Part shown: in pieces, positions 9,151-17,490 of the stretch | How positions within the stretch are numbered: the stretch's first letter is position 1 | Layout: every line of letters begins with the position of its first letter | Assembly: GCA_964477815.1 (NCBI GenBank) | Contig: CAYZEO010000002.1 | Span: forward strand, 13,419-77,418 | Source of the DNA: DAOVGZ01 sp964477815 | GTDB lineage: Bacteria; Babelota; Babeliae; Babelales; Vermiphilaceae | Direction of reading: 5' to 3' | Length of the DNA: 64,000 nucleotides | Notes under the pieces: generated by a model | Seen by the model: the letters and a program-made list of their open reading frames with translations, nothing else | What the model was told of the DNA's origin: nothing | Database searches by the model: none | Program-made: the position numbers and the translations under genes

Positions 9151-9576
9151 TCAAAATTTTGAGTCAATAAAAAGAAGAAATTTCTCATTACTTTTTGTCG
9201 CTGTGATTTTTCTTACTATAAAATTCCTGCTTTTATAGTTCCATTCTTTGCTGACAACAATATCATAATTCTTTTTTTTGCTTAAAGCCTCTAGGTAATA
9301 TCTAGAGGGTAAATAAGAACTGAAAAATCTCAATTGTGGATTTTCTCTTTCCTTGATGATCTTATCGCAAACACAAAGAACCTTTATTGTTTTCTTGTCT
9401 GGCTTGCCCTTTTCTTTTTGCTCACGCAAAAACTCTTTTCTTGCTGTCTCTCGCAAAAATTTGACTTTGCTTGTCGGAAGAGCGTCAACATTCCTATACA
9501 TAGCTACAACCTTAGAACAACAAAAAATCAGCAACATCAAAAATATTTTTGAAAAATCAATTTTCATATTCGCCAA
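9151..9576 (-). CDS. Small secreted basic protein, unknown function
   Basis: This is a 141-residue frame with a hydrophobic N-terminus (KIFLMLLIFCCSKVVA) that resembles a signal peptide, followed by a Lys/Arg-rich region (KFLRETARKEFLREQKEKGKPDKK) and a beta-rich C-terminus. The first codon shown is TTG, 4 bases after AAGGAG. An ATG three codons downstream is the alternative start. I do not recognise a domain. It lies alone, downstream of recF on the same strand. Confidence 0.55.
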   Translation of the reverse strand: MANMKIDFSKIFLMLLIFCCSKVVAMYRNVDALPTSKVKFLRETARKEFLREQKEKGKPDKKTIKVLCVCDKIIKERENPQLRFFSSYLPSRYYLEALSKKKNYDIVVSKEWNYKSRNFIVRKITATKSNEKFLLFIDSKF

Positions 9577-9898
9577 AATACTCCTTATATAGATAGAAAG
9601 TAAAATACCACGCCTGTTCTCCTTGAAAAAATTTCTCGTAAAAAATCCATCGCACTGACCGAAGTCAATGCGATGGAAAAAAGGAGAGTAGTAATGAAGC
9701 CTTAGTTAAACGCATTGATCATATCCAACCAATACAGAATTAATGATAAAACATATTTCAGAAATGTCAAACTTTTCAATTAAATTAAATGTAATTATTT
9801 CAATAAATGCTCTACCATATTAGCTAATATGATAGGTCCGCTCTCCCCTTCTGTCAAGCCAAAACAAAGAAGAAGGTGGTATTTCTCCAATGATTATT
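9577..9898. other. Intergenic region downstream of recF
   Basis: The 322 bases contain one terminator-like hairpin (9641-9676, reverse orientation) and otherwise AT-rich sequence. No gene is supported. Confidence 0.5.
9641..9676 (-). terminator. Probable terminator of the dnaN-recF unit
   Basis: Read on the reverse strand, the hairpin CCATCGCATTGAC / GTCAGTGCGATGG has a 4-base loop and one mismatch and is followed by ATTTTTTAC. It lies about 220 bases after recF. Confidence 0.65.
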
Positions 9899-10990
9899 TC
9901 AGTTTGTCAATCGAACTATTTTTGCCCCAAGAGACTTGATAAGCAGTTCAAAAGGTCCTTTTTGGGAAGGAGAAGTGAAAATCTTCTGATTTGGCAGGAT
10001 CGACAAAAAGTCAGCTAAAACGCGCAACCGTTTTGGATCAAAGTCTGTCATAAAGTCATCAAGCAAAAGTACTGAGGCCCCTCGTCGCTGCTCAAGAACT
10101 CGCAACTGAGCAACCTTAAGCAAAAGAACTGTCAGCTTTTGTTGACCTCGCGAAGCAAACTGCTTAGATTTTTTTCCCTGAAAGCTGATAACAATATCGT
10201 CCAGATGCGCTCCAAAAAGTGATCGTCCAAATCGATTCTCCTGCTCGAAAAAATCTAAACCAACTTGATGCTCCATAAAAGAATTAAAATTAAAATCTAA
10301 GCTATTTTTTTTTGATCTGTATTCAAGTCGAACCTCAATTTTTTCATCAAATGTTTGCGCAAGCACATCGTTAACTATTTCCTGAAACTGAGCAAGCAGA
10401 CCCACTCGCCTTTCCTGCAAGTACCTCGACTTGTGCCATAATTGCTCTGTCCAAAGCTCATACAACTCTTTGGTACACCTTCTTGTCTGCAGCAAACTAT
10501 TTCTATTGAGTAAAACCTTTTTAAAAGATCGCATCTCAAGTGAATAGTTTTGATCACCAAGCAAAATTGCCTGATCGATAAACTGACGACGACCGTCCGG
10601 CCCACCTTTAATCAAAAAAAGGTCATCTTCCGTGAGTGTAATGACCCGATAGTGGTCCATTAACTCTTTAAAAGATGTAACAACTTTTTTATTCAATTTC
10701 ACAGAGCGTTTTTTTTGTTCAAAGCCAACTTGTAAGTTATGACAAACTTTTTGTTCATCGCCCAAAGAAAAAAGGGCTTTAGCAAAAAAACCTGTTTGAC
10801 TAAATTGTATCAAATCCTGCGGACAGGACGTTCGAAACGAGCGCAAATAACAAAGGTAGTGCAAAGCCTCTAACAACGAACTTTTGCCCGTCCCATTCTC
10901 CCCCTGAACTAAGACGATTTTACTATCAAGGTTAACAACCTTTTGTGAAAAACAACGAAAATTTTTTATCTCAATATTTTTCAGTTGCAC
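9899..10990 (-). CDS. recF: DNA replication and repair protein RecF
   Basis: RecF is an SMC-like ATPase that helps load RecA at gaps. Walker A GENGTGKSS is at residues 30-38 after the typical IKNFRCF strand. The ABC signature-like region FASRGQQKLTVLLLKVAQL and Walker B/D-loop VLLLDDFMTDFDPKR are near the C-terminus. At 363 aa it is normal. It lies 13 bases after dnaN, the conserved dnaN-recF order. Confidence 0.93.
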   Translation of the reverse strand: MQLKNIEIKNFRCFSQKVVNLDSKIVLVQGENGTGKSSLLEALHYLCYLRSFRTSCPQDLIQFSQTGFFAKALFSLGDEQKVCHNLQVGFEQKKRSVKLNKKVVTSFKELMDHYRVITLTEDDLFLIKGGPDGRRQFIDQAILLGDQNYSLEMRSFKKVLLNRNSLLQTRRCTKELYELWTEQLWHKSRYLQERRVGLLAQFQEIVNDVLAQTFDEKIEVRLEYRSKKNSLDFNFNSFMEHQVGLDFFEQENRFGRSLFGAHLDDIVISFQGKKSKQFASRGQQKLTVLLLKVAQLRVLEQRRGASVLLLDDFMTDFDPKRLRVLADFLSILPNQKIFTSPSQKGPFELLIKSLGAKIVRLTN

Positions 10991-11003
10991 AACTATCTGA
11001 CTG

Positions 11004-12128
11004 TTACGAGCTCATGGTCGGAGAAACCGGCATAACAAGATAAACAAAATCGTAATTATCCGTTGTTGACTCAAAAATTATAGGCCGTGAGGGATTTTTC
11101 AAATGAAAACCGATCTTATCTCCTGGAAATACCTGTAAACCATTAAGTAAGTACGGTGCGTAAAATCGAATATCCATACCCTCACCCTGGAAATTATGAA
11201 GAGGAACATGCTCTTCCAACTTTCCAACTTCATTGTTTTGCATCGAAACATTCAGCATTTCCGGAGCAAAATCAAATTTTGTCGCAATAAACTGACCAGA
11301 AAGCAAGCACGAAGAGCGCCGGAGTGTCTTGACAAAGTGAGAACGATCAACTGTCGCAGCTTTAAAACCATCTCTACTCATTATGGTTTCATACTGAGGA
11401 AACGGGTCAACGAGAAGTTTTGAGAAAAAGTTGAACGATTCACCAGAAAATACTATCTGATTTCCGCAAACACCTAAAAAAACATTTTTTTCTTTGGAGC
11501 TTTCAAGAATTTTTTTTACTTCAAAAATAGCCCGACGGGGAAGAAGCCATTTTTTTTCTTTATCAAGAGTATAGCTGGATGACTTAACCTGTGCCAAACA
11601 ATGGCCATCTGTTGCCGTCATTTTAAACTCTGAATCCGAAATTTCCAGGTACAGACCATTCAGTGCTGGATTTGCATTATTTTGTGGAATCAAAAAAGCA
11701 ACTTTATTTAAAAGCTCAAGCAAAAAGGACGACTCAAGCTGCATCAAGTTTTCAATCCGCTCAGGAAATGGTGGAAACTCCTGTGCATCTTTAATATTAA
11801 GTGCCAAATTCACAGAGCCCGCCTGCACAACAAGCTGCTGATCTTGTACCGAACACTGAATATCACCATCCAATTCTTTAACGAGATCAAAAATTCTTCT
11901 GCCAGAAACCAAAAAAGAAAGTGGTTCTTCAACAACACTATCTTTTATCAAATAACTCGATTGCAAGCTAATTTCCAAGTCGGTACTTTTAAGGACCAGT
12001 TCTTTCGGTCCCACCTGAAAGAAAATAGAAGAGGTAGCATCCAGCGTAGTTCTTTTGGTGCAAATCGGCTGCATTGAAGCCAAAACTGACAGCAGCGCCT
12101 TTTGATCAACGACAAATTTATTTTCCAT
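11004..12128 (-). CDS. dnaN: DNA polymerase III beta subunit (sliding clamp)
   Basis: This is the ring-shaped clamp that tethers polymerase III. The 374 residues have the three-domain clamp pattern, with recognisable segments MENKFVVDQKALLSVLASM, LRKLEG-region equivalents, GLYLEISDSEFKMTATDGHCLA and the C-terminal YLVMPVSP. I chose the ATG at 12128 because AAGAGAGAG precedes it and the upstream ATG would add a 7-residue extension containing that site. It is followed by recF. dnaA is not in the window, so the usual dnaA-dnaN linkage is broken or lies elsewhere. Confidence 0.94.
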   Translation of the reverse strand: MENKFVVDQKALLSVLASMQPICTKRTTLDATSSIFFQVGPKELVLKSTDLEISLQSSYLIKDSVVEEPLSFLVSGRRIFDLVKELDGDIQCSVQDQQLVVQAGSVNLALNIKDAQEFPPFPERIENLMQLESSFLLELLNKVAFLIPQNNANPALNGLYLEISDSEFKMTATDGHCLAQVKSSSYTLDKEKKWLLPRRAIFEVKKILESSKEKNVFLGVCGNQIVFSGESFNFFSKLLVDPFPQYETIMSRDGFKAATVDRSHFVKTLRRSSCLLSGQFIATKFDFAPEMLNVSMQNNEVGKLEEHVPLHNFQGEGMDIRFYAPYLLNGLQVFPGDKIGFHLKNPSRPIIFESTTDNYDFVYLVMPVSPTMSS

Positions 12129-12197
12129 AAACTCTCTCTTGTCCAGCATAATGATAAAGATTGAACATCAAAAATACGCTATTTAGTATAAGGGCAC

Positions 12198-12446
12198 ATG
12201 GACCTTTTGACTAGAAATTCAGTCTATATTAACCTGAAAATAAGTATAGAAACGGGAAAATTAAAAAAACTGTTAGAGAGGCACGATAATTGCTCCGCAG
12301 TAAAAGAAGAAATACGGGCAAACATAAAAAAATGTATAAGAAAATATCCTGAGGCCGATTGCAAAAAAGCAATTTCACATTTTGTAGGGGAAAGGACTCT
12401 AAATGAGATCGAGAAAAAATTTAAAAACGTGAAGCAACCCCTATGA
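12198..12446 (+). CDS. Small basic helical protein, hypothetical
   Basis: An 82-codon frame lies between two reverse-strand genes, with AAGGGC shortly before the ATG. The product is helical and Lys/Glu-rich with three cysteines (DNC, KKCIRKYPEADCKK) and no signal peptide. Its stop overlaps the 3' end of the xer gene by 6 bases in convergent orientation. No family is recognised. It is kept because its composition looks coding and no other gene explains the space, but it could be a chance frame. Confidence 0.4.
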   Translation: MDLLTRNSVYINLKISIETGKLKKLLERHDNCSAVKEEIRANIKKCIRKYPEADCKKAISHFVGERTLNEIEKKFKNVKQPL

Positions 12447-13349
12447 TCGTGGATGTTTTTTGTCATAGACTTTTCGCAAATAGCCTGTTTCCAAGTGCGT
12501 ATAGATCTGGACAGTTGAGAGATTCTCGTGCCCCAAGATGAGCTGTAAAGAACGCAGATCAACTCCGTTTTTGAGCATATGGGTGGCCAGCGAGTGTCGC
12601 AATTGATGAGGGGAAATCGTTTTTTCTATTCCGGTTTTTTTCCATAATTTTTTTAAAATTGTCCAAAACGCTTGGCGTGAAATAGCCTTAATTTTTCCAC
12701 AATATGATACGGGAAAAAGAAAATCTCCCTTGCGCTTTTTTCCGCCCTTGTCCAGCAACGCCGACAAAACAGTATCAACATAATCCTTAAGTAATGTCAT
12801 CATCTGCGCAGGAATCGGTATCATTCGCCCCTTGCCCCCCTTTCCTGTTACGGTAATCAGGTTGCTATCAAACTGTATCTGTCCAACTGTCAAACTTATC
12901 AACTCGCTAATTCGCATACCCGAAACATACAAAAGATATAACATAACCTTATTGCGAGTACCAATAGCGCTTTTGTCCCTATCTGCTACATCAAAAAGTT
13001 TTTCTATCTCTTTTTCTTGCAAATATCGTGGCAGTTTCTTTTCTAGCTTCGGAAATATAAGTTCATCTGCAATATTCTCCCAACCATGATATCGATGAAA
13101 ATAAGAAAAAAGAACCTTCAAAGAAGAGATTTTGCGTGCCATACTGCGCGCAGCTAATCCTTCACCATTCAGATAGTGTAAAAATCGTTTTAAATGATCT
13201 CTCTTTGCCTTATCAAGACTTGTGTGACAAACTCTTTTTAAAAAATCAACGAGCTGACGAACATCTCTTTTATACGCAGCGAATGTGTTTTGGGAAACAC
13301 GCTTTTCTGTCAACAAATACGCTTCAAACTTGGTTAACATAGACTCCAT
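12441..13349 (-). CDS. Tyrosine recombinase XerC/XerD
   Basis: This is a site-specific recombinase that, in this family, resolves chromosome dimers at dif with FtsK. Residues 1-85 form a SAM-like core-binding domain. The catalytic residues are all visible: Arg146 (GMRISEL), Lys170 (TGKGGKGR), His248 and Arg251 (HQLRHS), His274 (LGHENLS) and Tyr283 (IYTH). At 302 aa it is typical of Xer enzymes rather than phage integrases. XerC and XerD cannot be separated by eye. ftsK lies elsewhere in this window. Confidence 0.92.
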   Translation of the reverse strand: MESMLTKFEAYLLTEKRVSQNTFAAYKRDVRQLVDFLKRVCHTSLDKAKRDHLKRFLHYLNGEGLAARSMARKISSLKVLFSYFHRYHGWENIADELIFPKLEKKLPRYLQEKEIEKLFDVADRDKSAIGTRNKVMLYLLYVSGMRISELISLTVGQIQFDSNLITVTGKGGKGRMIPIPAQMMTLLKDYVDTVLSALLDKGGKKRKGDFLFPVSYCGKIKAISRQAFWTILKKLWKKTGIEKTISPHQLRHSLATHMLKNGVDLRSLQLILGHENLSTVQIYTHLETGYLRKVYDKKHPRS

Positions 13350-13380
13350 AACAATTCCCTTTTTTGAGGAAGTTACAAGT

Positions 13381-14802
13381 TTAATACGCCTTGGCTACCA
13401 GCACGTCAGTTTCACTTTTTTTATCACAATTAAAACAGGTTTCATGCTTTTTCTCTTTTAGCAAACACCTAATGGAAGCTTGATGTTCTTTGAGAGCGGA
13501 TTCACATTCTGGAGACCCACACCAACCAGTTTGATAAAAGCCACCATCCTTTGCCAGTTTTGAACCAAAATCAACCCGCTTTTCTCCTAAATGCCACTGT
13601 TGTTTCATGCGCTCTTGTGCTCGATCAAACATAGTCTTTTGAATAACTTCAAGCTGTTTCGCTATGTAATTTCCTAACTCTGTTAGCGATACTGGATTTT
13701 TTCCTAGTCCTAATCGATCTACAACAACAGCCTGGTTCTTCTCAAGATCTCGAGGTCCAACTTCAACCCTCAGCGGAACACCTTTCAGTTCCCATTTATA
13801 AAACTTTGCACCAGGCGATTTTGTATCATCAGAATCAATATGAACACGAAAATCCTTTTGCAACTTGTCTTTAATAGAACTTGCAGCTGCTAAAACAGCT
13901 TCATTGTCTGCCCCTGCCTTTACAATCGGCACAATAATCACCTGCACTGGGGCTACCTTAGGTGGCATAACAAGACCTTTTTCGTCCCCATGAACCATGA
14001 TCAACGCACCTACAACACGAGTTGAAAGTCCCCAACTGGTCAAATATGGATAGGCAAGTTGACCATCTCTGTCTTGGTACGACATCTCAAATGCTTTGGC
14101 AAAATTTTGTGAAATCTGATGAGAAGTTCCCATCTGCAAAGCTTTTCCGTCTGGCATTAATCCTTCAATGGTAAAGGTTTCATCAGCGCCTGGAAATTTT
14201 TCGCCTTCACTTTTTTGGCCTGGAATAACAGGGACGGCTAGATAATCCTTCACAAGGTCAACGTACTGCTGCAACATCATCTGCACCTCCTGCCTCGCCT
14301 CCTCGAGTGTTTCGTGTGCAGTGTGCCCTTCTTGCCAAAAAATTTCTGTTGTTCTAATAAACGGACGAGAACGCATCTCCCAACGAACCACATTCCCCCA
14401 TTGATTAATCTTAAGAGGCAAATCACGCCAAGAATGAAGCCATTTGGCAAACATATAATGGATAATTGTTTCGGAAGTAGGACGAATAACAAGTGGCTCT
14501 TCCAGCTTTTTGCCCCCAGCATGCGTTACAACCGCTAATTCAGGGGAAAAACCTTCAACATGTTCTGCTTCACGCGTTAGAAAAGATTGTGGTATCAAAA
14601 GAGGGAATATGGCATTTCCATGCCCTGTTTCCTTGATTTTTTTATCTAAAGCATCCTTAATATTTTCCCAAAGAGCCGTCCCATATGGTCTAATGACCAT
14701 GCAACCGCGAACAGGGGATTGATCTGCTATTTCTGCCTGAAAGATTAACTCTTGATACCATTGAGAAAAATCCTGCTTAATGTCTGGAAGTCTTTTGGCC
14801 AT
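13381..14802 (-). CDS. proS: Prolyl-tRNA synthetase, archaeal/eukaryal (type 3) form
   Basis: This is a class II aminoacyl-tRNA synthetase. The catalytic core has MVIRPYGTALWE, the TxE loop in RPTSETIIHYM and motif 2 in VVRWEMRSRPFIRTTEIFWQEGHTAH. An anticodon-binding domain follows (VAPVQVIIVPI). The last about 70 residues contain cysteines (WCGSPEC, CFNCDKK) and end in Ala-Tyr, as in the archaeal/eukaryal-type enzyme. There is no YbaK-type insertion. The start at 14802 (MAKRLPD) is preferred over the ATG at 14829 because of the GGGCGGA stretch upstream and family alignment. Confidence 0.94.
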   Translation of the reverse strand: MAKRLPDIKQDFSQWYQELIFQAEIADQSPVRGCMVIRPYGTALWENIKDALDKKIKETGHGNAIFPLLIPQSFLTREAEHVEGFSPELAVVTHAGGKKLEEPLVIRPTSETIIHYMFAKWLHSWRDLPLKINQWGNVVRWEMRSRPFIRTTEIFWQEGHTAHETLEEARQEVQMMLQQYVDLVKDYLAVPVIPGQKSEGEKFPGADETFTIEGLMPDGKALQMGTSHQISQNFAKAFEMSYQDRDGQLAYPYLTSWGLSTRVVGALIMVHGDEKGLVMPPKVAPVQVIIVPIVKAGADNEAVLAAASSIKDKLQKDFRVHIDSDDTKSPGAKFYKWELKGVPLRVEVGPRDLEKNQAVVVDRLGLGKNPVSLTELGNYIAKQLEVIQKTMFDRAQERMKQQWHLGEKRVDFGSKLAKDGGFYQTGWCGSPECESALKEHQASIRCLLKEKKHETCFNCDKKSETDVLVAKAY

Positions 14803-15286
14803 CGACTTATCCGCCCTTATTTCATCCAAAAAAGAACATATACACTTAAAATATCCATAAAAATACTAAAAACAGGCACAAAAGTAAAAATTAACCCCCA
14901 AAAAACAGTAAAAAAACACAAAAAAATAACAAATTTGCATCCAAAAATTTACACGCAAAAAGAACAAAAAAAATAAAAAAACAAAATCTCTTTAAAAAAT
15001 TACGCAAAAAAATCAACATCTCAAAAACACGTCTAAAAGGCCTTTTTAAAGGATTCTGTTTTTAAAAAAAGAAACAACACAATCAATTCGAACGTTTCAA
15101 ATAAAAACTTTCCCCGGAAAACAACACGGAATAATTGCAATTTTGCTTTGCAATTATTGATTTTTAATTTTCAAGTTGTGTAACATGAAAACTAGGAAGC
15201 AAGAATGCTATGTAAATTATATTTTGAAATAATTGGAAAAGGTAAAAAGTTTAGTTAAGACATTTCCACCTAAAAAGGAGAACCGT
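14803..15286. other. A-rich intergenic region before the histone-like gene
   Basis: About 480 bases between proS (leftward) and the first Lys-repeat gene (rightward) are unusually A-rich and low in complexity. They must carry the promoters of both genes. The only clear structure is the inverted repeat at 15130-15158. Frames here encode only Lys/Asn/Thr runs and are not credible genes. Confidence 0.5.
15130..15158. repeat. Perfect 11-bp inverted repeat upstream of the histone-like gene
   Basis: AATAATTGCAA and TTGCAATTATT are separated by 7 bases and followed by GATTTTT. It could be a terminator, a 5' hairpin or an operator, located about 130 bases before the start of the gene at 15287. Confidence 0.55.
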
Positions 15287-15737
15287 ATGGCTGTTAAAAA
15301 ACGCAAGAAAACAACCAAGCGTAAGGTTACTAAAAAGCGCAAAACTACCAAAAGAAAGGTAACTAAGCGTAAAGTAACCAAGAAACGCAAAACCGCTAAA
15401 AAGAAAACAANNNNNNNNNNNNNNNNNNNNNNNNNNNNNNNNNNNNNNNNNNNNNNNNNNNNNNNNNNNNNNNNNNNNNNNNNNNNNNNNNNNNNNNNNN
15501 NNNNNNNNNNCCAAGCGTAAGGTGACCAAAAAGCGCAAAACTACCAAAAGAAAGGTAGCTAAACGTAAAGTGACCAAGAAACGCAAAACCGCTAAAAAGA
15601 AAACAACCAAGCGTAAGGTGACCAAAAAGCGCAAAACTACCAAAAGAAAGGTAGCTAAACGCAAAACAGTGAAACGTAAAGTTGCTAAACGCAAAGTAGT
15701 AAGAAGAAAAACAGCAAAAAGACGACGCCGAAGATAA
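15287..15737 (+). CDS. Histone H1-like Lys/Arg repeat DNA-binding protein (contains assembly gap)
   Basis: The ATG follows AAAAAGGAG. The protein is built almost only of Lys, Arg, Thr, Val and Ala in short repeats (TKRKVTKKRKTTKRK-like, KTAKKK) and ends in an Arg cluster, resembling chlamydial HctB and other histone H1-like proteins that compact DNA. A 100-N gap (15411-15510) interrupts it. The reading frames on the two sides differ by one if the gap is taken literally, so the true missing length is not 100 or the repeat is misassembled. Both sides clearly belong to one gene. A terminator follows. Confidence 0.8.
15411..15510. other. Assembly gap (100 N) in tandem repeats
   Basis: Exactly 100 Ns lie inside the Lys-repeat gene. 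The flanking sequence is near-identical repeat, so the assembler probably could not resolve copy number. Confidence 0.98.
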
Positions 15738-15768
15738 AACATAACCACAAAGAATAATCAAGAAAATG

Positions 15769-15804
15769 TTGGTTGCCCTTACAAAAGTAGGGGCAACCAA
15801 TTTT
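15769..15804 (+). terminator. Rho-independent terminator after first histone-like gene
   Basis: A 10-bp stem TTGGTTGCCC / GGGCAACCAA (15769-15778 with 15791-15800) is followed by TTTT. Confidence 0.88.
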
Positions 15805-15934
15805 GTGCTTTAAAAATAACCATGCAGTTATTAAGCCCTTTACAAAAAAAATACTCCGGAAAAAAATACAGCCAACATTACAATTGTTGATTTTCTGAAA
15901 TCAGATTTCATACATTTTCCTTAAGGAGAGGTAA

Positions 15935-15988
15935 ATGAAACAAAAGATAATCAAAGGAGAAAACCTAAAAAGAAAAGTGCTGTTATAA
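15935..15988 (+). CDS. Possible 17-residue leader peptide before second histone-like gene
   Basis: A short frame (MKQKIIKGENLKRKVLL) has an excellent ribosome binding site, TAAGGAGAGGTAA, directly before its ATG, and ends 32 bases before the second Lys-repeat gene. The unusual strength of the site for such a short frame suggests a leader peptide or the remnant of a gene start. There is no homology evidence. Confidence 0.35.
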   Translation: MKQKIIKGENLKRKVLL

Positions 15989-16020
15989 AAAACATACTAA
16001 CTAAAAAGGGAAACTTACCC

Positions 16021-16474
16021 ATGGCTGTAAAAAAGAAAAAGAAAACGACAAAAAAGAAAGTCACCAAAAAAAAGGCAACCAAACGCAAAAAAACAACTAA
16101 AAAGAAAGTCACCAAGAAAAAAGTAACCAAGCGCAAAAAAACAACCAAGAAAAAAACTGCTAAAAAGAAAGTCACCAAGANNNNNNNNNNNNNNNNNNNN
16201 NNNNNNNNNNNNNNNNNNNNNNNNNNNNNNNNNNNNNNNNNNNNNNNNNNNNNNNNNNNNNNNNNNNNNNNNNNNNNNNNAAAAAGTAACCAAACGCAAA
16301 AAAACAACCAAGAAAAAAACTGCTAAAAAGAAAGTCACCAAGAAAAAAGTAACCAAACGCAAAAAAACAACCAAGAAAAAAACTGCTAAAAAGAAAGTTG
16401 CCAAGAAAAAGGCAACTAAAAAACCCGCCAAAAGAAGAATGAAAAAACGCCGAATAATGAAAAAAAAGAAATAG
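16021..16474 (+). CDS. Second histone H1-like Lys repeat protein (contains assembly gap)
   Basis: This is a paralogue of the preceding gene, richer in Lys and poorer in Arg: repeats of the type VTKKKVTKRKKTTKKKTAKKK, then a distinct C-terminus with AKRRMKKRRIMKKKK. Both begin MAVKK(R/K)KKTT, showing common origin. AAGGGA lies upstream of the ATG. A 100-N gap (16181-16280) again leaves the frame off by one, so its true length is unknown. It is probably a nucleoid-associated or chromatin-condensing protein. A strong terminator follows. Confidence 0.8.
16181..16280. other. Assembly gap (100 N) in tandem repeats
   Basis: Exactly 100 Ns lie inside the second Lys-repeat gene, with near-identical repeats on both sides. 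Confidence 0.98.
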
Positions 16475-16498
16475 TTGAAAACTACTACTTTCTAAAAA

Positions 16499-16539
16499 GA
16501 AGAGCGAAGACGCCCAAAAAATCTTCGCTCTTCTTTTTT
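16499..16539 (+). terminator. Strong terminator after second histone-like gene
   Basis: A 12-bp perfect stem GAAGAGCGAAGA / TCTTCGCTCTTC (16499-16510 with 16522-16533) ends in a T run. It may also serve the convergent transporter gene. Confidence 0.92.
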
Positions 16540-16554
16540 ACTTTTTACAATAGT

Positions 16555-17478
16555 TTATCTACGAACAATATAACCCTGTCGCAACTCTTCCTGATAAAAA
16601 ATGAAAAGCCCACAAAACACAAGGATTATAGTTAGGAAAAATGACCATCCAACCGATTCACCCAACAATAACCAACCATATAATGCTGCAAAAACTGGTG
16701 TAAGAAAACCTGCAAACGAAAGAAATGTTGCTGTATAACGACGCAGTAAATAACCATACAGATTGTAAAACACAACATTGGCAAGCAAAATAAGCAAAGC
16801 GGCATACCCTGCACACGCAAAAAAATCTCTCATTGCAGAGTGAGATATAACTCGAAATGCAGGCATTCCTTCAATCACAAGAGATGTAAAAAAAGCAAGT
16901 AACCCTCCACCCAGCATTCCAATACCATTTATCGCAAGCATGCTGTAGCCCTGTCTACCCAACTTCCGAACCACAATCCAGCCATAACAAGCGCTAACAA
17001 CTGAAATAAGCATTGCAAGCTCGGGCCAAGAAAAGAACCAAAAAGCATTGGAGGAGCTATCTGAAACTCCCGACGCAACAATGACAGGTATAAAACCACA
17101 AAAACCAAGGAATAAACCAAAAAGCTTCCTTTTTGTCATGTGCTCAGCAAACCAAAAATAAGAAAACACTGCAGAAATAAATGGGGAAAGATTGTAAAAG
17201 AGACAAACCTTTGAAGAGCTGAGATACTGCAATGCCCAAAACTCCGCAACAAAGGCAAAAAAAATGTGGAACAGTACTATTGCCCCAAAATCCCACACAT
17301 TTTTTTTATATATCTTGAGATCAGATCGACGGAAAAAATACAAAAAACCAAGTAATAACGAACCTCCAACCAACATTCGTACAGAAATAAAAAAAATCGG
17401 CTGCACATACTGTAAAGCGAGTTTTCCTATCGTGAATGTGCTTGCAATAAGCATATATAAAAAAATAACAAGGAACAT
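16555..17478 (-). CDS. EamA/DMT-family membrane transporter
   Basis: The protein has 307 residues and about ten hydrophobic segments in two EamA-type halves (first about 1-130, second about 150-295, with the family pattern in FAALYGWLLLGESVGW near the end of the second). DMT transporters export or import small metabolites. In some obligate intracellular bacteria members of this superfamily import S-adenosylmethionine, so a scavenging role is possible but not shown by the sequence. It ends 12 bases before the ymdB-like gene begins its own 3' end on the same strand and could be co-transcribed downstream of it. Confidence 0.82.
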   Translation of the reverse strand: MFLVIFLYMLIASTFTIGKLALQYVQPIFFISVRMLVGGSLLLGFLYFFRRSDLKIYKKNVWDFGAIVLFHIFFAFVAEFWALQYLSSSKVCLFYNLSPFISAVFSYFWFAEHMTKRKLFGLFLGFCGFIPVIVASGVSDSSSNAFWFFSWPELAMLISVVSACYGWIVVRKLGRQGYSMLAINGIGMLGGGLLAFFTSLVIEGMPAFRVISHSAMRDFFACAGYAALLILLANVVFYNLYGYLLRRYTATFLSFAGFLTPVFAALYGWLLLGESVGWSFFLTIILVFCGLFIFYQEELRQGYIVRR

Positions 17479-17490
17479 TTTAATTTGTCC

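Noticed and set aside
9680..9880. Possible small RNA gene downstream of recF
   Set aside because: Inspected for SRP RNA, tmRNA and 6S-like patterns; none of their conserved motifs is present.
12224..12562. 112-codon reverse-strand ORF overlapping the xer 3' end
   Set aside because: It overlaps a real gene on the same strand in another frame and has no recognisable signal.
14752..14976. 74-codon ORF in the A-rich region
   Set aside because: Its Lys/Asn/Thr-only composition follows from A-rich DNA, and it overlaps the start of proS.
15251..16431. Reverse-strand ORFs (Leu/Phe/Val-rich) across the Lys-repeat genes
   Set aside because: They are antisense translations of the Lys/Arg codons and have no independent start signals.
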